A DNA stretch of 9,560 nucleotides from JAAYCI01 sp031548875 (GTDB lineage Bacteria > Bacillota > Clostridia > Oscillospirales > Ruminococcaceae), in NCBI GenBank assembly GCA_031548875.1, contig JAVBQQ010000084.1, forward strand, positions 1 to 9,560, written 5' to 3'. A program made the translations under genes and the position numbers. The notes under the pieces are model-generated. The model was not told the DNA's origin, searched no databases, and saw only the letters and a list, made by a program, of their open reading frames with translations. Shown here one piece after another: positions 1 through 6,872 of this stretch. Each line of letters starts with the position of its first letter. The stretch's first letter is position 1.

Positions 1-26
1 TTCCTCTTCTTACCCTGTAAATGTAT

Positions 27-55
27 GTGACAAATCGTGCAAAGTGTGTTATAAT
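27..55 (+). promoter_or_regulatory. Promoter of pduL (extended -10 type)
   Basis: GTGACA at 27-32 matches the -35 consensus TTGACA at 5 of 6 positions. A 17-bp spacer follows, then a perfect TATAAT at 50-55, preceded by TGT at 47-49 (the TGn extended -10). Transcription should begin near 62, giving a leader of about 100 nt before pduL. Spacing and consensus match make this a strong housekeeping sigma-factor promoter. The start site itself is inferred. Confidence 0.85.
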
Positions 56-60
56 ATCAC

Positions 61-111
61 TTGGCAAAACCCGCGTGTCATCCGTGTTTTGCGCCGATGA
101 CATGCCAAAAC
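61..111 (+). promoter_or_regulatory. Structured leader RNA of pduL with alternative stems
   Basis: This segment begins at the predicted transcription start. One fold pairs TTGGCA (61-66) with TGCCAA (103-108) and TGTCATC (76-82) with GATGACA (96-102). A competing fold pairs GCAAAAC (64-70) with GTTTTGC (86-92). A third option pairs GTTTTG (86-91) with the second CAAAAC copy at 106-111. These choices exclude one another, as in regulatory leaders, but I recognise no known riboswitch class. Neither an anti-Shine-Dalgarno strand nor a U-tract terminator is evident downstream, so the regulatory role is inference. Confidence 0.45.
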
Positions 112-164
112 AGCAGGGCCGCTCGCCAGAGGAAGACGAACTTTCACAAATTTGGAGGCAGTAG

Positions 165-731
165 ATGAAAAAGGTATTGGTTGAAACCAGCGCGCGTCAT
201 GTGCACGTGAACGAACAGGATCTGGAAATCTTGTTTGGCAAAGGTTTTGAGCTTGGACGCAAGAAAGACCTCTCCCAGCCGGGGCAGTTTGCCAGCACCG
301 AAAAGGTCACGCTGGTAGGCCCCAAGCGCAGCCTGGAGGGCGTTTCGATCCTGGGCCCCACGCGCAATGCCACGCAGGTGGAGATCAGCCTGACCGATGC
401 GCGCTCGATTGGCGTGGATGCGCCTGTGCGCGAGAGTGGAGATGTGGAGGGTTCGGCCCCCATCAAGGTCGTGGGTCCGGCGGGCGAGGTGGACCTGGCC
501 CAAGGCTGCGTGGTTGCCATGCGCCACGTGCATCTGGATCCCATCACCGCCGAGAAGTATGGCATTGAAAACGGCCAGAATATCCGCGTGAAATGCGGCG
601 CCAATGGTCGCAACCTCATTTTTGATGACGTGGTGGCCCGCGTGAGCGACAAGTATGCCGCTGCCATGCATCTGGACACCGACGAGGCCAACGCCGCCGG
701 CAGCCCGGACGTGGGCGAGATCCTCGACTGA
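165..731 (+). CDS. pduL: Phosphate propanoyltransferase (PduL-type phosphotransacylase)
   Basis: This 188-residue protein is a PduL-family phosphotransacylase. The family moves an acyl group between CoA and phosphate (propanoyl-CoA or acetyl-CoA to the acyl phosphate), which an acetate/propionate kinase can then use to make ATP. PduL is zinc-dependent and unrelated in fold to classical Pta. Visible family marks are the first HVH motif (H12, H14), the second RHVHL motif (H121, H123), and a late AAMHLDTDEANAAG block (H169, D171, E174). Two related halves follow the usual order. Only 11 residues precede the first HVH, so there is no room for the N-terminal encapsulation peptide of microcompartment PduLs. 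A cytosolic housekeeping role in acetate/propionate metabolism is therefore likely (inference). The start is supported by GGAGG at 154-158 with 6-nt spacing. No kinase gene or microcompartment shell gene lies in the window. Confidence 0.93.
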   Translation: MKKVLVETSARHVHVNEQDLEILFGKGFELGRKKDLSQPGQFASTEKVTLVGPKRSLEGVSILGPTRNATQVEISLTDARSIGVDAPVRESGDVEGSAPIKVVGPAGEVDLAQGCVVAMRHVHLDPITAEKYGIENGQNIRVKCGANGRNLIFDDVVARVSDKYAAAMHLDTDEANAAGSPDVGEILD

Positions 732-756
732 CGCCTTTTACTTAAATAACTTCCAG

Positions 757-786
757 CGGCCCGTCCACGACCGTGTGGACGGGCCG
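757..786 (+). terminator. GC-rich hairpin between pduL and the LTA synthase-like gene
   Basis: A perfect 12-bp stem pairs CGGCCCGTCCAC (757-768) with GTGGACGGGCCG (775-786), closing a 6-nt loop. It lies 25 nt after the pduL stop and 33 nt before the next start. The downstream bases (GTGTTATG) are not a proper U tract, so this may be a weak terminator, a partial read-through attenuator or an mRNA 3'-end stabiliser. The hairpin itself is certain; its role is not. I found no convincing separate promoter between it and position 820. Confidence 0.5.
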
Positions 787-819
787 GTGTTATGCAGCAC
801 CTCCTGAAAGGAAACACCC

Positions 820-2787
820 ATGCCGAAGGCAAGCAGCCAAAAAAGAAAAACCAACAGATTCAAGAACGCCTTTTGGAATCGGCCCAAGGTGCTGGCCGCG
901 CGAACGAGCGTGGGCGCCAACATCCTGTTTTCTCTGCTCATTCCCACCATCACGCTGGTCACACTGGAGTGGGTGGCGCGCGGCACACTTGCCGGCAACA
1001 GCGGCAACAACGGTTTTTTCCAGGCGCTCTCGGCCCATTTTTACAGTTTTTTCTTTGCATGGCTGTTGCTTGTGTGCGTGTATGTATTCCTGAGCCAGCT
1101 TACCGGCCTGCACGCGCTGGCAACGGCCGTCACTGGCCTGTTGGGCAACCTGCCGGCCGTGGTGACCTACTACAAGTTGACCATGCGGGGCGAGCCCTTT
1201 CTGCCGTGGGACCTCTCCCAGATCAAGGACCTGATGAGCATCGGGGGCGAGGTATCTTTTTCGGTACAGCCGTCCATGGTCGTTACGCTCCTGCTGTTCA
1301 TCCTGCTCACGGTGCTGGCCGGCTTTGTGCGGGTGCCCCGCCGGACGGACGGCAGGCGTTTCTTCGCGCCGCAGCTTGCGGCGGCTGTTGTGTCCCTGGG
1401 TGGGGGCGTTGCGCTAATGCTTGCCATTTTTTTGAGCCCCAATGGCACCGCGGCCATCAAGATACACGAAGACATGTGGATGCAGGACCGGTACTACCGC
1501 ACAAATGGCGTGCTGACCGGTTTTTTGACCAACCTGCAGATGTTGAAGATCGCAGAACCGGAGGGCTACAGCCAGGAAACAGTGGAAAATATCGTGGCCG
1601 AGACGAGCCAGAACGCCAAAAAAGAGAAGCCCTACTACGAAAATGCGCCGGCAGCGCAGGCGCCGGACGAGATGACCCAGACGCCGGATATCATCTATGT
1701 AATGGCCGAGAGCTTTTGGGATGTGACAGCACTGGAGGGCATTGAATACGACCGCGACCTGTTGCCCAACCTGACGGCACTGGCCAAGGAAGGCGGCAGT
1801 GGGCAGGTATACACACCCAGCTTTGGCGGCGGCACCTGTGACGTAGAGTTTGAGGCGTTGACCGGGTTTTCAGTGGAGCATCTGCCCGCGGGCTGCAAGC
1901 CCTACCAGCAGTATGTGACCGAGGAGCTGCCCTCGCTGCCCAACCACCTGAAAACGCTGGGCTATGATACGCTTGCCATCCACGGCTATGGCCGGCGTTT
2001 TTGGAACCGCGACATGGCCTACCCCCGGCTTGGCATAGATGAGTTTATTGCAGAGGACGATTTTGTCGACCCAGACCGCCGCCGGGGCTTTATCTCGGAC
2101 GATGCCATGGTGGACGAGATCATCAGCCAGTACGAGCAGCACACACAAGACGGCGAGCCGGTGTTCATCCACGCCATCACCATGCAGAACCACACGACCT
2201 ATAGCCGCGACCGTTACCCAGCGGGCGAGTTGGTGCAGGTGACCGAAAGCCCGGACACACTGTCCGACAACACGATTGGCCAGCTGGAAGACTGTGCCAC
2301 CGGCATCTATGAGATGGACGCGGCACTGGGCAAGCTGACCGACTACCTGCGTACGGTGGATCGGCCCACCATCCTCGTGTTCTGGGGCGACCATTTGAAC
2401 CCAATGTCGGACGGGTACAAGCTGTTCGAGGAAACGGGGTTCATCCAGCCGGGAGACACGGCCGACCCCAAGCTGCATGAGACGCCGTTGCTCATCTGGA
2501 GCAACTATGCACAGAGCGAGGTGGACCTTGGTGTGGTGGCGGCGTATGAGCTCAGCCCGGTGGTGATGGACCTATACGGCATGGACAAGCCCGTGATCTT
2601 TGAGTTCCTGGCCCAGCAATTGAATGTGATGCGCGCCCGTTCGCGGGGCGTTACGATTGCAGAAGACGGCGGCGGCAGCACGGAGATGACCGGGACACAA
2701 CTGCAAAGCTTCAACGAGCACGGCATCCTGCAGTACGACCTGATGTTTGGCCGACGGTACAGCGAAGAGTTGGGGAAAAGCGGATAG
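820..2787 (+). CDS. LTA synthase family protein (membrane phosphoglycerol transferase-like sulfatase fold)
   Basis: This 655-residue protein has the LtaS layout. A basic N-terminus is followed by about five transmembrane helices (roughly 34-52, 73-93, 97-117, 152-170, 185-206), a linker, and a large extracellular sulfatase-fold domain from about 288. LtaS enzymes transfer glycerol phosphate from phosphatidylglycerol onto a glycolipid or growing chain on the outer face of the membrane. Key residues are in place: E297 in AESFWD (metal ligand), T339 in GGGTCDVEFE (the nucleophile position), the MxNH block at 455-458, and D524-H525 in WGDH (metal ligands). The HGYGRRFWNRD and LGIDEF stretches are also typical. 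AAAGGAA at 807-813 supports the start. The 3' end lies 29 nt before the radical SAM gene, so the two may be co-transcribed. The exact polymer or substrate cannot be read from sequence, and a phosphoglycerol transferase modifying another glycan is possible. Confidence 0.9.
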   Translation: MPKASSQKRKTNRFKNAFWNRPKVLAARTSVGANILFSLLIPTITLVTLEWVARGTLAGNSGNNGFFQALSAHFYSFFFAWLLLVCVYVFLSQLTGLHALATAVTGLLGNLPAVVTYYKLTMRGEPFLPWDLSQIKDLMSIGGEVSFSVQPSMVVTLLLFILLTVLAGFVRVPRRTDGRRFFAPQLAAAVVSLGGGVALMLAIFLSPNGTAAIKIHEDMWMQDRYYRTNGVLTGFLTNLQMLKIAEPEGYSQETVENIVAETSQNAKKEKPYYENAPAAQAPDEMTQTPDIIYVMAESFWDVTALEGIEYDRDLLPNLTALAKEGGSGQVYTPSFGGGTCDVEFEALTGFSVEHLPAGCKPYQQYVTEELPSLPNHLKTLGYDTLAIHGYGRRFWNRDMAYPRLGIDEFIAEDDFVDPDRRRGFISDDAMVDEIISQYEQHTQDGEPVFIHAITMQNHTTYSRDRYPAGELVQVTESPDTLSDNTIGQLEDCATGIYEMDAALGKLTDYLRTVDRPTILVFWGDHLNPMSDGYKLFEETGFIQPGDTADPKLHETPLLIWSNYAQSEVDLGVVAAYELSPVVMDLYGMDKPVIFEFLAQQLNVMRARSRGVTIAEDGGGSTEMTGTQLQSFNEHGILQYDLMFGRRYSEELGKSG

Positions 2788-2816
2788 GCGTAACGACAGA
2801 CAGAAAAAACGGGGAA

Positions 2817-4757
2817 ATGGGGGACGATATGGCCGCAGACAAGTGTGATATGCTATCGCCCGCCGGCGGCGCGCCAGATGAGAGCCTGCGCGCGGTGCTG
2901 GGGCGGGTGCAAAAGCCAGGCCGGTATACCGGAGGCGAGCCAGGTTGTGTGTACAAGGACAAATCGGAGGTATCTCTCCGGTTTGCTTTTTGTTTTCCGG
3001 ATACGTACGAGGTGGGCATGTCCTTTTTAGGCATGAAAATCCTGTATGAACTGCTGAACAAGATGTCCGGCGTATGGTGCGAGCGGGCGTTCTTGCCCTG
3101 GGTGGACATGCTGGTCGAGATGCAGAAAGAGGGTATCCCGCTGTATGCGCTGGAGAGCAAAGACAGGCTGGCCGCATTTGACGTGTTGGGCTTCACGCTG
3201 CAGTATGAGTTGTCCTACACGAACATCCTGGCCATGCTGGACCTGGCGGGCATCCCGCTACGGGCGGCGCAGCGCGCCGCCGACACACAGAGCGAATGGC
3301 CGCTTATAGTGGGCGGCGGCCCATGTGCTTGCAACCCGGAACCGATCGCCGATTTTTTTGACGCGTTCTTTTTGGGGGAAGGGGAGGAACAACTGCCTGC
3401 CGTTTGTGCACTGGTACAGCAGGCGAAAGAAGAAGGCCTGCCCAGGCAGGAACTTTTGCGCCGAATGGCCGGTATTGAGGGTGTGTATGTGCCCTCCTTG
3501 CACGAGGTGAGCTATCTGCCCGATGGACGGGTGGAAGCCATCCGCCCGTTGGAGGGCGCACCAGCGACTGTGCACAAGGCGCTATTGCGGGGTTTTGCTG
3601 CCTTCCCGCCGCCCGAACAGTTCGTAGTGCCGCTGGTGGGCGCCGTGCACGACCGTGCAATGGTAGAGGTGCTACGCGGATGTGCACGGGGTTGCCGGTT
3701 CTGCCAGTCCGGTTTTTTGTACCGGCCCATGCGCCAGCGCCCAGCCGACACTTTGAGCGCCGCCGGGCGGCGGTTGTGTGAGAACACAGGTTATGAGGAG
3801 ATCAGTCTGACCAGCCTTTCCACCAGCGACCACGCCGAGCTGGAACCGTTGCTGGACAGCATGCTCGGATGGAGCCGGGAAAAGCACATCAACCTCTCGC
3901 TGCCCTCGTTGCGGGTGGACAACTTCTCCCAAAGCCTTGTGGAAAAAACGACCACCGTGCGCAAGAGCGGGCTCACCTTTGCGCCCGAAGCCGGCACACA
4001 GCGCCTGCGCGTCGTCATCAACAAAAACGTGACCGACGAAGAGATCGAGCGCACTTGTTCCATCGCGTTCGACGCAGGGTACAGTGCCGTCAAGCTGTAT
4101 TTCATGATGGGCCTGCCCACCGAGACGATGGAGGATATCGAGGGTATTGCGGCCACGGCAAAACGTGTGGTGGACCTGTACTACGCCCGCCAGAAGGAGA
4201 GAGGAGGCAAGAAGGGGCCGGCGCCCAAGGTATCGGTGAGCGTGGCCTGTTATGTACCCAAACCACATACGCCGTTTGAGGTCTGCCCGCAGGACAGCGA
4301 GGAGCTCCTGCGTGAGAAGCAACGCCATCTACTGGCCTGCGTGGGCACCAACAAGCGCATCTCGGTGAGCTGGCATGACAGCCGCCAAAGCTTTCTGGAG
4401 GCCGTGTTTGCACGGGGCGGGCGCCCACTTGCCGCCGTTATTGAGCGGGCTTTCCGCGGCGGCTGCCGGCTGGATGGCTGGGACGACCAGTTCCTGTTCG
4501 ACGTATGGATGGAGGCTTTCAGAAAAGAGGGCATCGACCCGCATTTCTACGCCTCCCGCGCGATGGAATGGGACGAGGTGCGCCCCTGGAGCCACCTGGA
4601 CTACGGCGTGAACCGCCGCTTCCTGCAAGTGGAGTATGAAAAAGCGTTGGCCGGACAGACGACACCTCCCTGCGGGCAGCAGTGTGCCCGATGTGGTATA
4701 GCATCCCATTACGGCAGAGCGGGTACAGAAGGAGGGAAGTGCGTTGCAGCGGGTTAG
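2817..4757 (+). CDS. TIGR03960-family radical SAM protein
   Basis: This 646-residue protein belongs to the YgiQ-like, TIGR03960 group of radical SAM proteins, whose reaction is not firmly established. Residues about 55-220 form a B12-binding-like Rossmann region (FPDTYEVGMS, IVGGGP, FFLGEGEEQL). I see no DxHxxG cobalamin ligand motif, so B12 binding is doubtful. The radical SAM core follows, with the 4Fe-4S motif CARGCRFC (C289, C293, C296) and TFAPEAGTQRLR further on. The C-terminal region (VRPWSHLDYGV, then CGQQCARC at C619, C623, C626) is family-typical. An alternative start at 2829 (residue 5) has a better-spaced G-rich ribosome binding site (GGGGGA, 2819-2824) than 2817. The 3' end overlaps the next gene by 14 nt, so the two proteins are likely translationally coupled partners. 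Confidence 0.9.
   Translation: MGDDMAADKCDMLSPAGGAPDESLRAVLGRVQKPGRYTGGEPGCVYKDKSEVSLRFAFCFPDTYEVGMSFLGMKILYELLNKMSGVWCERAFLPWVDMLVEMQKEGIPLYALESKDRLAAFDVLGFTLQYELSYTNILAMLDLAGIPLRAAQRAADTQSEWPLIVGGGPCACNPEPIADFFDAFFLGEGEEQLPAVCALVQQAKEEGLPRQELLRRMAGIEGVYVPSLHEVSYLPDGRVEAIRPLEGAPATVHKALLRGFAAFPPPEQFVVPLVGAVHDRAMVEVLRGCARGCRFCQSGFLYRPMRQRPADTLSAAGRRLCENTGYEEISLTSLSTSDHAELEPLLDSMLGWSREKHINLSLPSLRVDNFSQSLVEKTTTVRKSGLTFAPEAGTQRLRVVINKNVTDEEIERTCSIAFDAGYSAVKLYFMMGLPTETMEDIEGIAATAKRVVDLYYARQKERGGKKGPAPKVSVSVACYVPKPHTPFEVCPQDSEELLREKQRHLLACVGTNKRISVSWHDSRQSFLEAVFARGGRPLAAVIERAFRGGCRLDGWDDQFLFDVWMEAFRKEGIDPHFYASRAMEWDEVRPWSHLDYGVNRRFLQVEYEKALAGQTTPPCGQQCARCGIASHYGRAGTEGGKCVAAG
4730..4735 (+). promoter_or_regulatory. 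Ribosome binding site fixing the TTG start of the DUF2344 gene
   Basis: AGGAGG lies 8 nt before TTG at 4744, inside the end of the upstream radical SAM coding sequence. Together with the conserved VRVFFSKQREAAYISHLD start typical of the family, it supports TTG as the initiation codon. No ATG lies near this site. Confidence 0.8.
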
Positions 4758-5418
4758 AGTTTTCTTTTCAAAACAGCGCGAAGCCGCATATATCTCCCAT
4801 CTGGATCTGCAGCGGGCGATGGCGCGTGCACTGCGGCGCAGCGGGATGCCGGTGTGGTATTCGCAGGGGTTCAACCCGCATATCTACCTCAGTTTTGCGC
4901 TGCCGCTGCCGCTGGGGCAAGAGAGCATGGCCGAGAGCGTGGATTGCCGCTTGGTAGAAGATGCGCCGGAAGGGGATATTGACCTTACAGCCTTTGTTGG
5001 GCCGCTGGCCGACGCGCTGCCGGGCGGAATTGAAGTGCAGCGTATTGCGCCGCCGGTGTTCGATGCGGGAGACATAATGAGCGCTGGCTACGAGATTTGT
5101 TGGCCGGCCGCAGAAGACACGCTGGTGCACCAGGCGCTGGCGGGCTACGATGCCCTGCCGGAGGCGCCTGTGCTGCGCAAGACGAAGCGCAGGGAAGAGA
5201 CGGTGGACCTGAAAACCTTCCTGTCGCGTTTGGAGCTGGTTGCCGATGGCATACATAAGCACCCGCGGGCGGTGTTCCGTCTGCCCGCCGGCAGCGAACT
5301 GAACCTGAATCCCGTACTATTGGCCGGTTTGTTGGAGCAACAGTTCGGCCTGGCGGTGGGAAAAGCACACATCCTGCGCACGGGCGTATACACAAAAACA
5401 GGCGAGGCTTTCCGCTGA
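4744..5418 (+). CDS. TIGR03936 / DUF2344 radical SAM-linked protein
   Basis: This 224-residue protein belongs to the DUF2344 (TIGR03936) family, found next to or fused with TIGR03960 radical SAM proteins. Its biochemical job is not known to me. The family signature is clear near the N-terminus: AAYISHLDLQRAMARALRR, then YSQGFNPHIYLSFALPLPLG at about residues 39-58. Length is normal for the stand-alone form. The start is TTG, set by AGGAGG at 4730-4735, and the first 14 nt overlap the upstream gene's end. This suggests tight stoichiometric coupling. The last seven codons (KTGEAFR) make up the left arm of a terminator hairpin, and the UGA stop straddles its loop. In many Firmicutes this pair is followed by an RNase G gene and rplU; here a convergent yerC follows instead. 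Confidence 0.9.
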   Translation: MQRVRVFFSKQREAAYISHLDLQRAMARALRRSGMPVWYSQGFNPHIYLSFALPLPLGQESMAESVDCRLVEDAPEGDIDLTAFVGPLADALPGGIEVQRIAPPVFDAGDIMSAGYEICWPAAEDTLVHQALAGYDALPEAPVLRKTKRREETVDLKTFLSRLELVADGIHKHPRAVFRLPAGSELNLNPVLLAGLLEQQFGLAVGKAHILRTGVYTKTGEAFR

Positions 5419-5435
5419 AAGTCTCGCCTGTTTCA
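5394..5435. terminator. Bidirectional terminator between the DUF2344 gene and yerC
   Basis: The arms AAACAGGCGAG (5396-5406) and CTCGCCTGTTT (5423-5433) pair perfectly. The stem continues inward with GCTTTC (5407-5412) against GAAAGT (5417-5422, one G-U pair), closing a CGCU loop at 5413-5416. The stem totals 17 bp. On the minus strand it is followed by TTTTTG, a usable U tract for yerC. On the plus strand the tail is TTTCATTT, weaker but plausible for the radical SAM operon. It serves two convergent units and overlaps the end of the plus-strand coding sequence. Confidence 0.88.
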
Positions 5436-5449
5436 TTTACGACAGATGT

Positions 5450-5788
5450 TCAATATTCCGTGGGGGAGCGTGTGGGATCCACTTTGCCGGGGGAAGTGTT
5501 GTTTTCCACCCGGTCCAACACCGTGCGGTAGCCGCCCGCGCCATACTGTATGCAGCGGTTGATGCGGCTGATGGTGGCTGTGGAGATATCCACCTTTTTC
5601 AATATCTGCTCGTAGGTGGCGCCGTCCAGCAGCAGACGGGCCACGGCGAGGCGTTGGGCCATATCGGCCAGCTCTTTGATGGTGCACAGATCGTCGAAGA
5701 ACGCATAGCATTCTTCCACCGTGCCAAGGCTTAGGATGGCTTTAAAAAGCGTGTCGGTCTGCTCGTTACGGCGGGGATCGTTTGTCAT
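5450..5788 (-). CDS. yerC: YerC/YecD-type TrpR-like DNA-binding protein
   Basis: With the start chosen here, the protein is 112 residues and matches the YerC family, relatives of the tryptophan repressor with no tryptophan-regulation role established. Residues about 12-40 (TLFKAILSLGTVEECYAFFDDLCTIKEL) and the helix-turn-helix at about 44-81 (QRLAVARLLL, then YEQILKKVDIST and ATISRINR) are the family core. A short, polar C-terminal tail follows. The reading frame runs upstream to a GTG at 5836 (128 residues). However, ATG at 5786-5788 is preceded by GGGAGG at 5798-5803 with 9-nt spacing, while the GTG has no clear binding site, so the shorter form is preferred. The gene is bounded by terminators on both sides and is probably transcribed alone. 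Its targets cannot be deduced. Confidence 0.88.
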   Translation of the reverse strand: MTNDPRRNEQTDTLFKAILSLGTVEECYAFFDDLCTIKELADMAQRLAVARLLLDGATYEQILKKVDISTATISRINRCIQYGAGGYRTVLDRVENNTSPGKVDPTRSPTEY

Positions 5789-5797
5789 CGCACTTTT

Positions 5798-5803
5798 CCT
5801 CCC
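5798..5803 (-). promoter_or_regulatory. Ribosome binding site deciding the yerC start
   Basis: Read on the minus strand, GGGAGGAAAA stands 9 nt before the ATG at 5788. This is the only strong Shine-Dalgarno-like sequence near the 5' end of yerC, and it argues against the GTG at 5836. Confidence 0.7.
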
Positions 5804-5869
5804 GGGACGTCTTTGCGGGGATCGCATATCTTTCACTTTCTTACTTTAGCATATAAATGCGCAGAATGC

Positions 5870-5910
5870 AAAAAAGAACAGGCACACCTTTCGTGGCGCG
5901 CCTGTTCTTT
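5870..5910 (-). terminator. Rho-independent terminator of the rpsB-tsf operon
   Basis: On the minus strand an 11-bp perfect stem forms between AAAGAACAGGC (plus-strand 5900-5910) and GCCTGTTCTTT (plus-strand 5873-5883). The loop region is GC-rich and partly paired, and a T run continues to 5870. It starts 9 nt past the tsf stop. This is a classical intrinsic terminator and separates tsf from yerC. Confidence 0.9.
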
Positions 5911-5919
5911 GTATGATAC

Positions 5920-6828
5920 TTAGTTTACCATGCCGGCCACTTCGGCGGCGAAATCATCCGCGCGTTTTTCCAAGCCTTCGCCTTTTTCAAAACGGGTGAA
6001 GGCGACAATCTGGATATCGCCACCCAGGGCCTTGGCCGTCTGCTCGGTGTACTGGGCCACCGTGATGTCCGGATCCTTGACGAACTTCTGCTCCAGCAGG
6101 CAGTTGGTCTCGTAGAATTTCTTCACACGGCCGGCCACCATCTTTTCGGCGATCGCCTCCGGCTTGCCCTCGTTCAGTGCCTGGGCCTTGAGGATCTCTT
6201 TTTCCTTGTCCAGCACCTCGGCGGGCACATCGTCCGGCCGCACGTAGGTGGGGTTCTCGGCTGCGATGTGCATGGCGATGTCCTTGCCGTAGGTGATAAA
6301 CTCCGGCTTTTGGGCCACGCTGTCGCTCGTGTCGAACTGTACCAGCACGCCATGGGTGCCACCGCCGTGCACATACGCACAGCTCTTGCCGCAGTAGCGC
6401 TCGAAACGGCGGATCTTGAGGTTCTCACCGATGACAAGGATCTTCTCGCGCAACTCATCGGACACGGTGCCTTCACCCATTTTGGTTTCCAGCAGGGCGT
6501 CCACGTCGGTGGGGTTTTGCTCCATCACGGTTTGGGCGATGTCCTGCACAAACTTCTGGAAGCTCTCATTTTTGGCGACGAAGTCCGTCTCGGAGTTCAC
6601 CTCGACGACGACGCCCAACTCTTTGTCAAGGTCGGACACGGCATACACCATGCCCTCGCTGGCAATGCGGCCTGCCTTCTTGTTGGCGGCGGCAAGGCCT
6701 TTTTCGCGCAGCAGCTCCACAGCTTTCTCCATGTCGCCCTCTGCCTCGGTAAGCACCTTCTTGCAGTCCATCATGCCGCAGCCGGTGCGCTCGCGAAGGT
6801 TTTTTACATCTTGTGCGGTGAAAGACAT
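5920..6828 (-). CDS. tsf: Elongation factor Ts
   Basis: EF-Ts is the cytosolic guanine nucleotide exchange factor that releases GDP from EF-Tu. The 302-residue product starts with the UBA-like N-terminal domain (MSFTAQDVKNLRERTGCG, DCKKVL). The EF-Tu contact motif TDFVAKN follows at residues 81-87, with the core and dimerisation regions behind it. The C-terminus includes VAAGRVKKFYE-like and FVKDPDITV-like family stretches. The start at 6828 is fixed by GAGGAG at 6835-6840 with 6-nt spacing; the longer frame upstream is an artefact overlapping the end of rpsB. It lies 44 nt after rpsB, in the near-universal rpsB-tsf order, and is followed by a terminator, so pyrH and frr are not in this operon. 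Confidence 0.98.
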   Translation of the reverse strand: MSFTAQDVKNLRERTGCGMMDCKKVLTEAEGDMEKAVELLREKGLAAANKKAGRIASEGMVYAVSDLDKELGVVVEVNSETDFVAKNESFQKFVQDIAQTVMEQNPTDVDALLETKMGEGTVSDELREKILVIGENLKIRRFERYCGKSCAYVHGGGTHGVLVQFDTSDSVAQKPEFITYGKDIAMHIAAENPTYVRPDDVPAEVLDKEKEILKAQALNEGKPEAIAEKMVAGRVKKFYETNCLLEQKFVKDPDITVAQYTEQTAKALGGDIQIVAFTRFEKGEGLEKRADDFAAEVAGMVN

Positions 6829-6872
6829 ATATGACTCCTCATTTCGATGATTGGTTTTGTTTTGGGTATGCT

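Noticed and set aside
144..832. Minus-strand frames opposite pduL
   Set aside because: Antisense shadows of a strongly recognised gene with no promoter or ribosome binding site of their own.
792..1745. Plus-strand open frame of 317 codons overlapping the LTA synthase-like gene
   Set aside because: It is a +1/+2 shadow frame of the true gene, rich in R, G and A, with no domain; the real frame carries the transmembrane helices and catalytic motifs.
3672..4328. Minus-strand open frame of 218 codons opposite the radical SAM gene
   Set aside because: Composition and lack of motifs fit an antisense shadow; the sense strand carries the complete radical SAM core.
5840..5880. Possible yerC promoter (TTGCAT with TATGCT on the minus strand)
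   Set aside because: The spacer is only 12 bp, too short for a normal sigma-70-type promoter, and no better pair was found.
5396..5910. The two terminators flanking yerC share GCCTGTT/AACAGGC arm sequence, suggesting a repeat family
   Set aside because: Only about seven bases are shared, and the loops and remaining stems differ. Chance or common terminator composition explains it.
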